DNA of 64,000 nucleotides from Scilla litardierei (taxonomy: Eukaryota; Streptophyta; Magnoliopsida; Asparagales; Asparagaceae). Below, one piece after another: positions 22,041-34,728 of this stretch (position 1 is the first letter of the stretch; each line of letters begins with the position of its first letter). The notes below the pieces were generated by a model. That model was not told where the DNA came from, did not search any database, and saw only the letters and a list, made by a program, of their open reading frames with translations. The position numbers and the translations under genes were made by a program. Location of the stretch: assembly GCA_030789695.1 (NCBI GenBank), contig CM061133.1, forward strand, positions 96,181,128 to 96,245,127. The letters are read 5' to 3'.

Positions 22041-22374
22041 TCTTGAAATTATAAAATTTCCTCTAAGAATTCTACCTAAGTTATTAAATGGAATTATCCA
22101 AATAAAACCTAATAAAGAAAATTACTTATAATAATAAAGAGTAATACTAAAGCTAGAAACAATTCACAAGTACACAATGAGCTCAAACACAAAGACAATC
22201 ACAAACATAAGTATTTATCCTGGTTCGTGGTACTTCCCCCTACATCCAGCAACACGTCCAGTCTTGGGACAAAGGATCCCCTTCCAAAGGAGAAAACACG
22301 TACAAAGAGTACAACATGTCCTTACAAGGACAAACACGTCCACAAATTGACAACACAACTCAATTGAGACAACA
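22041..22374 (-). repeat. Copia LTR fragment
   Basis: CACAAACATAAGTATTTATCCTGGTTCGTGGTAC (22200-22235) parallels the segment with TTTATCCTGGTTCGGATCC in the Sirevirus B LTRs, same orientation. It is cut by the CACTA end at 22375. Confidence 0.5.
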
Positions 22375-22790
22375 CACTAATAAAAAGGGCTTTTCATGGC
22401 GTTTTTATGTCAGCGTTTTAAGGAAACATCATAAAATGTCTATTGGTATTTCGACATTTGTCGACGGTTAAAAGAAAGCCGGCAAATGCTAGATTTTTTC
22501 CGTCATTTATAAGAACGTTGGTACATGATGGACTTTTGCCAGTGCTTTTCGAAAGACACCGGTAAATGCTGGACTTTTTCTGGTGCTTTACGAAAACGCT
22601 GGTAAATGCTAGACTTTTCCCAGCGTGTTAGTATAAACGTTTGTAAATCTAGTAAAGAGGAAAAAGTTTTAGTGGTAGTCTTGTAAATTTTTAATGGAAA
22701 ATTTGTAAATAAATGATTTTCAACAAATCTTAGTGGCAGGCTTGTAAATATTTTAATGGAAAACTTGTGAATAAGTAATGTTTAAGAAGT
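22375..22790. mobile_element. CACTA-type terminus with subterminal repeats
   Basis: Begins CACTAATAAAAAGGG and is followed by repeated GCTGGTAAATGCTAGACTTTT-type units and their inversions (ACGCTGGTAAATGC, CCAGCGTG) up to 22625, then a flank (AAAAAGTTTTAGTGGTAGTC...AATTTTTAATGGAAAATTTG) that resembles in inverse orientation the flank of the terminus at 5340-5743. The opposite end was not found. Confidence 0.55.
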
Positions 22791-23444
22791 TTTAGAGGAG
22801 TGCGCTGAAGACAATGGTGTCATGGCTATGATTCTTTTTGCTGCACCTCTTCCCCCAATATTTTCTGTCCCTGCAAAATTTTTTTCGTGGCCCTTCCCCC
22901 CAATATTTTTCCATGTCCCCCCATTGTCAGCGGCACTAAAGAAAACACCACAAGATCTCCAAAAATTAATTATGTGCGCATGAGTTACCTCCAACGTGAA
23001 CAAAGCGACCCGCCGTCATGTTGAACAGAACATTGTTGTCATCGGAGAATTTGGTCATGCCGCCATCGTCAACCTGAAGGTCGCCATCGCCGACCTGAAG
23101 GCCGCAGTCGAAAAACCATACTTCATCCCCTAATATCTGTCGATCGAAATCAACGACTGAGGAGTGCAGAATCTCCCAATTCTAACCCTAGACTAGAAAG
23201 TTCTCTAGTCGATTGATCTGGAGATCAGATCGGTCTTTTGTCAATCAAAATGTAAGGTTTCCAGGCTTCTATTGAATTTTTGAACATGTATGTATCTTTA
23301 GTTTAAATTCTAACCTATGACGATCTTTGCACAAATCAAGGGATCGAAGATAGAGCATCGTCCATTTCCATCAACACTGTAATTTTTTCTACTCCATTAT
23401 CATCTTCTACTCTAAATACCAGCCTTTTTAGTTTGAAATATCAG
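22791..23444. other. unassigned DNA left of the outer Copia element
   Basis: Two copies of CCTTCCCCCCAATATTTT-like sequence (22850, 22890) and a GC-richer stretch at 23010-23110 whose minus strand starts MKYGFSTAAFRSAMATFR but stops after 23 codons. No recognised product. Confidence 0.3.
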
Positions 23445-23449
23445 TTTTC

Positions 23450-23569
23450 TGTTGTGAAGGGAAAAGTAGGGAAAATAGGTGTAGAGGGTTAAGAGCCCCC
23501 TACCCTTGTATTTATAGCTTTCAATAGTGGGTTGGATACCCATTTGGCCCAATGGGCATATTCATAACA
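23450..23569 (-). repeat. 3' LTR of the outer Copia element
   Basis: TGTTGTGAAGGG...TTCATAACA on the plus strand, 120 bp. In sense the inner side is an A/G tract (AAGGGGAAG) that serves as PPT (23570-23578). Includes a TATA motif (CTATAAATAC in sense). Confidence 0.92.
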
Positions 23570-23578
23570 CTTCCCCTT
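23570..23578 (-). other. polypurine tract of the outer Copia element
   Basis: AAGGGGAAG in sense direction, directly before the 3' LTR. The element is interrupted a few bases further at 23587. Confidence 0.8.
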
Positions 23579-23586
23579 ATCCAACC

Positions 23587-24893
23587 TGAAATTTTAGCCT
23601 GTAAGGATCAATACACTAGAGGGTGGTGAATAATGTTATATTAAAAAATTGTCGCAAATAAGATGTTAGTAATATTTGCAAAGATGGCACAGAAATAAAA
23701 TGACAAGTGCTGAAAATTAAACCAATCGCAAACACAGAGATTTATCCTGGTTCGGATCCTTGTGATCCTACTCCAGTCCTCTACCCCGTAGAGATTTTCA
23801 ATCCACTATAATCACTTGCCCCGCAAGCACGAACTTACAAAAATGGCGACACTCCCCGTGTCCCAAACTTTGTACAATCTCTAAACAGAGATTCCAACCT
23901 GTTAAATAAGAAATAGAAAAACACATATAGCCTTGTTATAAATGTCAGAGAATGAATTCAAGGATGGTGTTTAGAAGATGAACTTCAAGATGTAAAAGAT
24001 ATGTAATGAAGCGTAACACTTGAAGTTCTCTGGTTCATAAAAGAAGAGAGAGATCAATTGATATCTTCTTACAATTATGAACACAAACAACTTTCCAAAA
24101 GTGATGTTGAAAATCCAAGTTCTTCCGTTCTTAAACGAAGAGATAAATCTAATGATTTCTTCTTACAAATAAGAAAAGAACAACTAATGGCTGAATTACT
24201 TAATAAAATCAAAGACTTGCTTTCAACAAAATTAGAATTTAGAAGAGGAAAGTGTGTGGAAAATGAGAGGGGGTACCCCTCCTTTTATAGGTTTTAGAAA
24301 CGGTTGTGCACGGCTCTAAAAGAGACGTTGCACAACGTTCAGAAACTGAGAGGAACGTTGGAGAACGGTCAGAAACTGTTCTGGAAAGTTTCAGTCCAAA
24401 AAGCATTTTGGCATGCTACGAAAATTCGTAGCCTGCCAATTTTGAAACGGTAACAAACGGTCACAAAATTTTGGTGACGTGGAATAGACAACGGATAGAT
24501 CCTTTTCTGAAAGTATCAAGTCAAAATATAACTGTTTTGGTAGGCTAGGAAAAATCCTAGTAGGCTAGTACTGAAAAAAATACGAATTTTGACTTAGGAT
24601 TAAATAGGAGATGATGTAGATTTGAGCTTAGGGATATATGATATGATATAACCAAGGCCCTGAAGCTATCTAAAAAGTAAAAATTACATCATTCCACAGA
24701 TACGTGTTTCACACGTAATTTGAGTAGCAAGGTTGTTTTTGCAGAGGATCATTGTACTTTGATCAAATGCGTGATGTGAATGAATTTGCGTTGTAGCTGC
24801 ACATCTTCATAGATAAAGTTAGTAACATGAAATATATTGATTTGTCACATCAAAACCTTATGGAAGAGAGGATGGAAATTCCAAGTTCCAACA
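23587..24893 (-). repeat. 3' LTR of Sirevirus B
   Basis: Plus strand TGAAATTTTAGCC...AAGTTCCAACA. Nearly identical to 32260-33569. Confidence 0.92.
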
Positions 24894-27379
24894 TTCTCCC
24901 CCTTTTTGATGATGACAAATAATGAAGTATAAAATGTGAATTAATCATGTGTGTAAAAAAGTTTTAAGGAGTGTATTAACATGATGTTGATATGTAATGT
25001 GATGTTACTGAAGTTACTCCCACTGAGTAGATTCATATAGTCTCCCCTGAATATATGCATATGTCTCCCCCTTTGTCATCCACAAAAAGTGGAAAATAGA
25101 AATTGGCAAGCTACGATTTTTGGTAGCAGGCCAATTGAGAAAACTGAAAAGAGAGAGAAAATAACAGAGACAGAGTATTATAGTAGAGCATAGTAGTAAT
25201 AAAAGGAAGTAACAGCAAAGTATGAACAAGAAACAGAGGAGTATATAAGTAACAAAAGCAACGAAAATTGAAGTAAACAATGAGTATAGAGGCAAAGTGC
25301 ATAAAATAACCATCTTATATATATTATGAAAACAACCAAGATAACAACTGAGTAAGGACCAAGCCCAGTACATAGCATGCATCAGAAAGACCAACGTACA
25401 TAGAACAAACAACCACTAAATCAACATACATAAACTTCGCAGTACAGAACCAGTGACCAACATACAAAAACAGCATACTAACGCCACATACGAACTAAGA
25501 TAATCCAGAACAGAACAACCGGGAATCATGAAAACCAACCAAACGGCATATGGGGAGGCAAAGGTACTAGTGAAGCAAGGAGAGCCGAAAGTCAAGGATC
25601 ATAGGATGACGACCCAGGAGAAGAACGGCGGGTGCGAGTGCGACGATTTGGAAGTATATTGTTGGCTTTCAAGTCGGAACGAAGTTCGGATTGGTTAACT
25701 TGAATCTGATCCAGAATTTTGGCGTAATGTTTCAGGGTCGCATCGTAGGAACTCATGTGAGTCTGTATACCAGCGAAACCATTGGAAACTTTGTCAGAAA
25801 GGCGACGGAGAAGAACAGCGGTTGTCTTGCGCGACGGAGAGACACCATCATTGGAAGCGTGAATCTTCTTGCCGCAGCGGGATAGGGAAGAGCCTGGAAA
25901 AGAAGCGATCTCTGGCGACCGTTGAACGAAAGCGATCGGAAATGGGAGGAGATGTTGGTTCGGCCATGGGAAATCTGAGAGAAGAAATGATAGAGAATGA
26001 AAAAAAACAGAGAATAGGAAATAGAGAAGAGGATGTGAAAGAAATAAATAGAAGAAAGGGGAGACCGATCGGTTGCCATGGGAGAAGTGGGAACGGTTGT
26101 TAAAACTGAAGAAGTTAGAACAACGGAAAGAATTTCAAAAACAGAAACTGCGCTAGAAGTTGCTGCGAAAAATACCTGTGGGTTGTAAAATACCCGTTGG
26201 GAGATAGAATCAAATATATATAATAATAAAAAATAAGATAAGAAGACTAAGCAGTTAATAGGAGACTTAAAAGTCCTTAAAAAATTAAAAAATATAGTGT
26301 AGAGGCCCTAGGTACATTGGGAAGGAAAGACATGCAGGCCGAAATAATGGTCATTAAAAAAATATTAAATACATGTCAGGGGGTGTTGTTTGAAAAAATA
26401 TTAAATAATGGCTATAAGAGAATGAAACAATGTTGAGATTCCCAGGTCAAGCCGTAATAATGGAAGGAGAATACAAGTTGTAGGCTGAATTGATAGGAAA
26501 AGGACAGGTTGGTGTCTTGGAACAAGTTACAAAAAAAAATTAAATGTTGAGTTGTCATTCAAAGGAAATAAAATAATGAAGAGTAGTTGAATAAAACAAA
26601 ATGAATGAAAGCAACCACTAAGAGACTTGTGTTGTCAGAATGAGTGGGGCATTATTTTAATAGAAAAAAAAAACTTGTGTTGTCAGAGAATCATACGAAA
26701 GAAGAAAAAGAGAGACAAAATCCTTTGGCAGAATACAAACTCCAAAAATAATAAATGTAAGTGCATTTCCAAGACAAGGAGAGGCCTTAAAAAAATATTG
26801 TGTAAATTAGTCAAAGAACCAGAACTGACAAGAGAAGTGACGCGACCCTAGTTAAAATAAAAGGAAAGGACGGTTGGTAAAAGATAATAAAGAGGAAAGT
26901 ACCATTGGGTTGCGGTTTTGTCCTTGAAAAGGGTCAGAAGAATTAAATGTTTGTCTTCTTATGAAATCCAAAGCAACAGAGAAACTAAAGTACAGAGTGC
27001 AAGTGGAAAGTTCGAAGAATGAAAATAAATGTCAGTGCTGCGTCCAACGTGAAAAGCAGAGGATATCGGAAAAATACAAAGGAGAAGCATCCATGTGGCA
27101 GTAGAGAGAAACACAGATAGCAACAGGAATCAAAAAGATAGAGACAAAGTGGGAGAGAACAGGTAAGAATTTTGATACGAAATTTGATTTGAGAATAAAA
27201 TTTAGGAGAAGCGTTTTCAAAAAAATCCAAATTCCAGGGATCAAAGTAGGTATAAAACGGAGAACAGAAAAAAATTGTTTAAAATTGGCATGCTACGAAA
27301 TTTGGTAGCCTGCCAAAAATAAATAGTAACCAAAAAAATTATAGAAAAATTCACAAAAACCAAAAATAAATGAATATAC
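24894..27379 (-). other. 3' non-coding region of Sirevirus B with PPT and PPT-like motifs
   Basis: The PPT (AAAAAGGGGGAGAA in sense) abuts the LTR at 24894. Further PPT-like words in sense, GACAAAGGGGGAGACA (about 25056-25071) and AGGGGAGA (about 25040), recur inward. Repeating PPT-like motifs upstream of the true PPT are a Sirevirus trait. The rest (2.4 kb) has only short open frames on either strand without motifs; if an env-like gene was here it is no longer legible. Two copies of GGCATGCTACGAAATTTGGTAGCC-type inverted sequence occur (27280-27310, and in the LTR at 24410-24440). Confidence 0.7.
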
Positions 27380-28723
27380 TCATAAATCAAATTCTGATGC
27401 ACTAATAATGCCCAAATTTCTTCTAAGCTTGAGAAAAGTTTCTTCCTTCAAAGGCTTAGTAAAAATATCGGCAACTTGATGTTCAATAGAAATAAATTTT
27501 AAAATAATATCACCTTTCTGAACATGATCATCTAAAAAATGATGACGTACATCAATATGTTTAGTGCGTGAATGATGAACTGGATTTTTAGACAAATTAA
27601 TAGCACTAGTATTATCACACATTATAGGACATGTGGAACAATTAATACCATAGTCTGAAATAGTTTGTTTCATCCATAAAATTTGAGCACATGCTAAACC
27701 GGCGGCAATATATTCTGCCTCGGTTGTAGATAATGAAACAGAGTTTTGTTTTTTGCTAAACCAAGAAACTAATGCATGTCCTAAAAAGTGACATGTACCA
27801 CTAGTACTTTTGCGGTCTGATTTGCAACCAGCAAAATCTGCATCACTATATGATAATAAATCAAATGTGTTTGTTTTAGGATAAAATAAACCAAAATCAG
27901 AAGTATATTTGACATATCTAATAATCCGTTTTACGGCAGTTAAATGTGAAACTTTAGGATCTGCCTGAAATCGTGCACATAAACATACGGAAAACATAAT
28001 GTCTGGTCTACTGGCAGTTAGATAAAGTAAGGAGCCAATCATACCTATGTATAGACGTTGATCAACACTCTTACCATTTAAATCTTTGTCGAGGGAAGTA
28101 GATGTACTCATCGGAGTACGTTTTTCTGCAGAACTTTCTAAACCAAAGCGTTTGATGAGTTCTTTAGAGTACTTGCTTTGGTGGATGAATATTCCTTCCT
28201 TCATTTGTTTGATTTGAAGTCCGAGGAAGTAATTTAGTTCACCCATGTGACTCATCTCAAATTCTTTCTGCATAATTTTCGAGAAATCTTGACAAAGAGA
28301 TTCGTTAGTAGAACCAAAAATAATATCATCAACATATATTTGAATAATGATAATGTCAGATTTTATGTTTTTAATAAATAAAGTAGAATCTATTTTACCA
28401 ATAGAATATCCTGAATTTAAAAGATAGCTTTTAAGTCTTTCATACCAAGCACGAGGTGCTTGTTTGAGACCATATAAAGCCTTTTTCAATTTGAAAACAT
28501 GATTTTCAAAATTTTCATGTATAAAACCAGGAGGTTGTTCTACATAGACTTCTTCTTTAAGAAAACCATTTAGAAAAGCACTTTTCACATCCATTTGAAA
28601 AAGTTTAAAATCTTTAAAACAAGCGAATGATAATAACATTCTAATAGATTCAAGACGAGCAACTGGTGCATATGTTTCATCATAATCAATACCTTCTTCT
28701 TGATTATAACCTTGTGCAACCAA
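27380..28723 (-). pseudogene. RT and RNase H of Sirevirus B
   Basis: A 447-codon open segment: [25 protein letters not shown], the catalytic motif [12 protein letters not shown], the tether ([14 protein letters not shown]), and RNase H motifs [50 protein letters not shown] and ADIFTKPL near the C-terminus (ends EFDL). All catalytic residues seem present. It is only called a pseudogene because its upstream codon is a TGA stop (28724) where related elements have Arg ([10 protein letters not shown]), so it cannot be made as part of the polyprotein. Confidence 0.92.
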
Positions 28724-29519
28724 TCATGCCTTGTTTCTAATTACCTGACCAGATTCATCCAATTTATTTTTGAATACCCACTTGGTACCAATAATTGAAT
28801 GATCTGATGGTCTGGGAACTAATTCCCAAACATCATTTCGTTGAAATTGGTTGAGTTCTTCATGCATCGCTATAATCCATGAACTGTCTTCACATGCATC
28901 TTTGATGTTCTTTGGTTCAATGGTTGAAAGAAACGCACAATGTGCCATTTGCTCTATTTGGCGATGAGTTCTTACTCCATCCGTAATATCTCCAATGATT
29001 AACTCTGATGGATGATTTGGAACTTGTGCAAATGCCTTAGGAAGATCTGTATTATCTGAAATAGACTCAACAGAATGTTTAGTAGCATCAATTTCATCAA
29101 GTTTTATATAATCTAAAGAATTAGAAAGAGGTAATATATTTTCTTCTTCATCATCAATGATGGGTGAATTAGATGAGGGATTCTCATCAAATGTGACATG
29201 AAGTGATTCTTCAACTGTTAAAGTTCTTTTGTTATATACTTTGTAGGCTTTGCTACGTGTTGAGTATCCAACAAAAATTCCTTCATCAGATTTAGAATCA
29301 AATTTATCAAGTGCATCTTTAGTATTAAGAATGAAACATTTACAACCAAACACTTTAAAATATGATACACGAGGAATACGATTAAAAAATAATTCAAAAC
29401 AAGTTTTATTAAGTAATGGCCTAATAAGAACTTTATTCATAATGTAACAAGCAGTTGCGACAGCTTCTACCCAGAAATATTTAGGAAGATGACTATCACA
29501 AAGCATTGTTCTTGCACAT
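28724..29519 (-). pseudogene. integrase C-terminal part, hinge and RT start of Sirevirus B
   Basis: MLCDSHLPKYFWVEAVATACY, NRIPRVSYFKVFGCKCF, FDSKSDEGIFVGYSTRSKAY: the end of a Copia integrase. Then an acidic hinge and the RT start (HEELNQFQRNDVWELVPRP, SIIGTKWVFKNKLDESG). Bounded by TAA at 29522-29524 upstream and TGA at 28724-28726 downstream, each replacing a conserved codon (Gln and Arg). Confidence 0.9.
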
Positions 29520-29521
29520 TC

Positions 29522-30500
29522 TTATAAAGTTCTATTTTTCCTTTCTACTACTCCATTCTGAGGAGGAGCACGAGGAAAAGAAAAATTGTGAGTAATGCCA
29601 TTTTCATTACAAAACATGGTAAATGATTCATTTTCAAATTCTCCCCCATGATCACTACGAATAGTGATAATGTTAGAGGATTTGATTTTTTGTATCTTTT
29701 TACAAAATACGGAAAATTCTTCAAAAGCATCATTTTTGTTTTGCAAAAATATAACCCAAGTGTATCTAGAATAATCATCAATAATGACAAATGCATATCT
29801 ACTTCTATTCAAAGATGCTACTCTTGAAGGACCAAACAAATCTAGGTGTAGAAGTTCTAATGGTCTTTTTGTTGAGATAACGTCCTTTGATTTAAAAGAA
29901 GATTTATGCATTTTTCCTTGTTGACAAGCATCACAAAAATGGTTGTGTTTGAAAGAAATATTTGGCATTCCATTAACTAACTTGTGTTTTGAAATACGTG
30001 CTAGGTTTTTGAAATTAGTGTGTCCAAAACGTTTATGCCATAAAAGAGTATCATCTGATGTAATCATTAGACGATGATTATGAGTGGTAACAGACATGCA
30101 TAAGATATATATGTTATTCTTACGCTTACCACGAAATAAGATAGATGACATATCAGAATCATAAATTATGCAATCATTTTGTTCAAAAACTATTTTGTAA
30201 TTTTTATCACATAATTGACTAATAGAAAGTAAGTTTTGTTTCAAACCGTCAACCAGATGAACATTCTCAATGATAGGCTGATTTGTATTACCAACTGTTC
30301 CAGTGCCTATGATTTTTCCTTTCTTGTTGTCACCAAAGGTAACTGTGCCTCCATCTTTATATTTAATGCTTGAAAGTAAGTTGACATTTCCTATCATATG
30401 TTTTGAACATCCACTGTCCAAAATCCATCTTTCCTTTTTAGGTACCTGAAAGATAAAACATTAAGCATTGGTACCCCTTTTTGAGGGTCCTTGGGATTAG
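29522..30500 (-). pseudogene. protease and integrase core of Sirevirus B
   Basis: Protease motif LDSGCSKHMIG region at the start (about 30415), pre-integrase H-H-C-C (WHKRFGHTN...CDACQQGK), integrase catalytic Asp-Asp-Glu segments LDLFGPSRVAS, RSDHGGEF and NGVVERKNRTL. Ends in a premature TAA. Upstream, the join to the Gag C-terminal frame (30497) is shifted by one or two bases. Confidence 0.9.
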
Positions 30501-32236
30501 ATTTTTGGAAGCCAAACCCAAGTGGAGTTTGGCTTACTAAGATAATCACTAGAATGAACAATAGAATGTATAAAATAAGAAATATAAATATTTCTATCAT
30601 TTAAACATGAATCCTTAGGAACCCATATACTAATTATAGTAGGTTTCCTAGAAATTGTTTTTGAAATGTTAGTAACATTTCTTTGTGAGGAAGAAGTAGA
30701 AGTGTTTACTTTCTTCGTATAAATGAATGCATGATTCTTCTTTTGTGGTTTAACAAAAGTTGTTTTTCCACAAGAGGAAGAAGTGTTATAAGTCTTGGGT
30801 ACATCCTTTTTAGAATATCCCAATCCTAGTCTATGATTTGCTGGATATTGAATTTGGAGCAAATCATCGAGATTAGTCTTTCCTTTGTTAAATTTATTAA
30901 CATTGGATGACATGTCGTCGTATTTCATCTTTAGTGATGAAATACTTTTATCCATTTCGGATATTTGTGTATGTAGTTCCAGATTCTTAGTTTTGAGAAT
31001 AACATTCTCTTTACTAAGATCCAAAACTTGAGAAGAAGTATTCTCAGTGTTTTTAGAAGATGATAATTCTTAATATTTAGAAAGAAGATCATCATTATTT
31101 TGTTTCAATGATTTATGTTGACTATTCAATCTTTTGAAACGAGAATAGAGATCTTTTAATGCATCAAGTAATTCTTCGTTATTAAAAGAACTTACATCAT
31201 CTTCATCATCTTGTGCCATAAAGCACATGTTGGCACTTTCATTTAGATCATCATCTTCATCATCTGAAGAATCATCCCATGTTACTGCAAATGCCTTTTT
31301 CATTTTGTCAAACCTCCTTTCTCTTCTTGATTGATCATTGTTGGAAGTTTTGAACTTTGCTTTGAGAAGTGGACAGTCTTTCTTCATATGTCCTGGCTTA
31401 TTGCAATTAAAGCAGAGAGAGGAATCAGTATTCTTAGATTTAAAATTATTATACTTACCTTTCTGAAAGAATTTTCTGAAGTTTTTGGCAAAGAATGCCA
31501 TATCATCATCTGAATCTTCATTATCTGATGTTGCGTTGAAGGCAAGTACTTTCTTCTTCTGTTCTGATTCTTCTTTCTGATCTTGTAATGTAACTTCATG
31601 GGCCATTAAGTTACCCATAAGATTTTCAACAGATAAAGTTGAAAGATCGTTGGCTTCTTCAATTGCAGTGATTTTTGGGCGCCATTCTGGAGTTAAAGCT
31701 TTAAGAATCTTGCGAACCTGCTCAAGAGAAGTGTAAGTTTTTCCAAGAGCATTTAAAGAATTTATAATATAAGTAAACCTGGTGTTCATTTCTCCAATTG
31801 TCTCTTGATCCTTCATCTTGAACAATTCGAATTTGTGAACCAAAACGGAAATCTTGGTTTCCTTCACTTTACTGGTTCCTTCATGAGTTACCTCGAGTAT
31901 ATGCCAAATTTCCTTAGCACTTTTGGCCTGTGATACCCGATTAAACTCATGTTTATCCATAGCACAAAATAAAGCATTCATGGCCTTTGAGTTGTTGGTT
32001 TTTGCAGCTTTGTCGTTGGCGGTCCAATCAGCAACAGGAGTTGTTGGCTTTTCGTATCCTGACTATACGATGTCCCAAATCTCATAATTCATACTTTGGA
32101 GATGAATCTCCATTCGTATTTTCCAATATGAGTAATTTGAACCATCAATTAGAGGAGGACGAGTTTGAGAGTGCCCTTCAGGATGCTGATTGTAGTTGTG
32201 TGGAACTGCGTTCATGTTTGAGGAACTTGCTGCCAT
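30497..32236 (-). pseudogene. gag of Sirevirus B
   Basis: ATG at 32236 (MAASSSNMNAV), ten bases from the PBS. Copia Gag phrase DGSNYSYWKIRME, then an in-frame TAG near 32062 (WDIV-stop-SGYEKP). The main block 31070-31981 has NALFCAMDKHEFNRV, WHILEVTHEGTSKVKETKI and the CCHC knuckle CFNCNKPGHMKKDC, then an acidic tail. A TAA at about 31068 separates the C-terminal coiled-coil part (LSKENVILKTKNLELHTQIS), typical of the long Sirevirus Gag. Particle-forming protein in an active copy; here interrupted at least twice. Confidence 0.9.
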
Positions 32237-32245
32237 CTGAACCTT

Positions 32246-32257
32246 GCTCTGATACCA
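32246..32257 (-). other. PBS of Sirevirus B (initiator Met tRNA)
   Basis: TGGTATCAGAGC on the minus strand, two bases from the 5' LTR. Confidence 0.95.
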
Positions 32258-32259
32258 AA

Positions 32260-33569
32260 TGTAATTTTAGCCTGTAAGGATCAATACACTAGAGGGTGGT
32301 GAATAGTGTATATTAAAAAATTGTCGCAAATAAGATGTTAGTAATATTTGCAAAGATGGCACAGAAATAAAATGACAAGTGCTGAAAATTAAACCAATCG
32401 CAAACACAGAGATTTATCCTGGTTCGGATCCTTGTGATCCTACTCCAGTCCTCTACCCCGTAGAGATTTTCAATCCACTATAATCACTTGCCCCGCAAGC
32501 ACGAACTTACAAAAATGGCGACACTCCCCGTGTCCCAAACTTTGTACAATCTCTAAACAGAGATTCCAACCTGTTAAATAAGAAATAGAAAAACACCTAT
32601 AGCCTTGTTCTAAATTTCAGAGAATGAATTCAAGGATGGTGTTTAGAAGATGAACTTCAAGATGTAACAGATATGTAATGAAGCGTAACACTTGAAGTTC
32701 TCTGGTTCATAAAAGAAGAGATAGATCAATTGATATCTTCTTACAATTATGAACACAAACAACTTTCCAAAAGTGATGTTGAAAATCCAAGTTCTTCCGT
32801 TCTTAAACGAAGAGAGAAATCTAATGATTTCTTCTTACAAATAAGAAAAGAACAACTAATGGCTGAATTACTTAAGAAAATCAAAGACTTGCTTTCAACA
32901 AAATCAGAATTTAGAAGAGGAAAGTGTGTGGAAAATGAGAGGGGGTACCCCTCCTTTTATAGGTTTTAGAAACGGTTGTGAACGGCTCTAAAAGAGACAT
33001 TGCACAACGTTCAGAAACTGAGAGGAATGTTGGAGAACGGTCAGAAACTGTTCTGGAAAGTTTCAGTCCAAAAAGCATTTTGGCATGCTACGAAAATTCG
33101 TAGCCTGCCAATTTTGAAACGGTAACAAACGGTCACAAAATTTTGGTGACGTGGAATAGACAACGGATAGATCCTTTTCTGAAAGTATCAAGTCAAAATA
33201 TAACTGTTTTGGTAGGCTAGGAAAAATCCTAGTAGGCTAGTACTGAAAAAATACGAATTTTGACTTAGGATTAAATGAGTTAGGAGATGATGTAGATTTG
33301 AGCTTAGGGATATATGATATGATATAACCAAGGCCCTGAAGCTATCTAAAAAGTAAAAATTACATCATTCCATAGATACGTGTTTCACACGTAATTTGAG
33401 TAGCAAGGTTGTTTTTGCAGAGGATCCTTATACTTTGATCAAATGCATGATGTGAATGAATTTGCGTTGTAGCTGCACATCTGCATAGATAAAGTTAGTA
33501 ACATGAAATATATTGATTTGTCACATCAAAACCTTATGGAAGAGAGGATGGAAATTCCAAGTTCCAACA
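32260..33569 (-). repeat. 5' LTR of Sirevirus B
   Basis: 1,310 bp, plus strand TGTAATTTTAGCC...TTCCAACA, followed by TSD CAACC. Partner of 23587-24893. Confidence 0.92.
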
Positions 33570-33574
33570 CAACC

Positions 33575-34728
33575 AACATTGAATAAGAGGTGGATTCTTC
33601 AGGATCCTAGTTAGGATAACTGTCTTGTTAAATAAAGAACAGTTAATCCATAACTTTCCCTGTTTTGGGGATGTGTCTAGGGGTGGATATTTCAGGATCC
33701 AGAGTCAACGAGGTTGCCTCGTCAAAACCTTGACTACGGAAAACCCTGTGGGAAAAAATATGTAGCCAAGGGAAAAGAGTACAACTCTGCAGTTGACTCC
33801 CCCTCATCTGACCAAGCTTCAGGCTTGCAGATTTCCTATGAATATATACATCAGTTTCCTATGTATCTATGAGTTCATAGTCCTCTCATCCTGACCCAGT
33901 TTACATTTACTCACTCTCCTCATCCCAATCCCATATACAAGTTTCTCAAAGATACTAGTAGGCAGGGATTTGGTAAGCAAATCCGCCAAGTTATTACATG
34001 ATTGGATCTTCTGTACCTCAATCTGCTTTTGCTTCTGAAGGTCGTGCTTCCAGAAGAACTTGGGGGAGATATGCTTCGTCTTGTCGCCTTTTATGTAGTC
34101 GTCCTGCAACTGGGCTATACATGCTGCATTGTCTTCATGAAGTGAAGTAGGCGCAAGAATGCAGGTCATCAGGCCGGTGGCGGTGAGGATGTGCTGGATC
34201 ATAGAGTGTAGCCAAAAACTTTCCTTGCTTGCTTCGAAGATGGCTCGGAGCTCTGGTGAGTGGATGAGACGGTCGTCATGGTTTGCTTCACAGATCTCCA
34301 GGATATGGCTGTGCCGCCATAAGTGAACATGTATCCTGTCTGAGATCTCTTTGTATGAGGATCAGACTTGTATCCTGCATCAGCATAACCAACTAAACCA
34401 GTTGATGCCCCTTTCCTGTAGAATAGACCTAAGTCTATGGACCCTTGGAGGTAGCGCAGAGGATGCTTTACTCCGGCCCAGTGCCGCTGTGTAGGTGCAG
34501 CACTATATCTGGCTAGTAAGTTGACTGCAAATGCTATGTCAGGGCGAGTGCAGTTAGCCAGGTAAAGGAGTGCACTGATAGTACTTAGATAAGGCACTTC
34601 AGGGCCTAATGCTTCCTCCCCCTCTTCCACCGGCCGGAAGGGGTCTTTATGTACATCCAATGATCTAACGACCATTGGGGTGCTGAGGGGGTGGCACTTA
34701 TCCATCTGAAACTTTTTCAATAAGTTCG
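33575..34728 (-). pseudogene. RT C-terminal part and RNase H of the outer Copia element
   Basis: 34199-34720 reads FQMDKCHPLSTPMVVRSLD, STISALLYLANCTRPDIAFA, VGYADAGYKSDPHTKRSQTG, GGTAISWRSVKQTMTTVSST; after a one-base shift near 34256 the frame 34202-33867 continues SPELRAIFEASKESFWLH, HEDNAACIAQ, GDKTKHISPKFFW and ADLLTKSLP. These are Copia RNase H motifs. The 5' continuation is at 44561 beyond the Tekay insertion. The frameshift lies inside the RNase H domain. The 33575-33866 part is 3' non-coding leading to the PPT. Confidence 0.88.

Larger units (their letters stand above)
23587..33569 (-). mobile_element. Sirevirus element B, complete, nested
   Basis: 9,983 bp with LTRs of 1,307 and 1,310 bp and TSD CAACC (23582-23586, 33570-33574). 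PBS 32246-32257, PPT 24894-24908. Gag-Pol order is Copia; the Gag type, the long 2.5-kb tract between RNase H and 3' LTR, and repeated PPT-like AAAGGGGGAGA motifs there fit the Sirevirus (SIRE/Maximus) lineage. The LTRs differ by about 20 substitutions plus small indels (by eye), a moderately recent insertion. At least four nonsense codons and a frameshift disable it. Confidence 0.92.

Noticed and set aside
25014..25412. Hydrophobic minus-strand frame of 132 codons in the 3' region of Sirevirus B (env-like?)
   Set aside because: Low-complexity Leu/Phe/Cys/Tyr-rich translation, overlapping frames of the same type, no start context or conserved motif; not enough for an env-like call.
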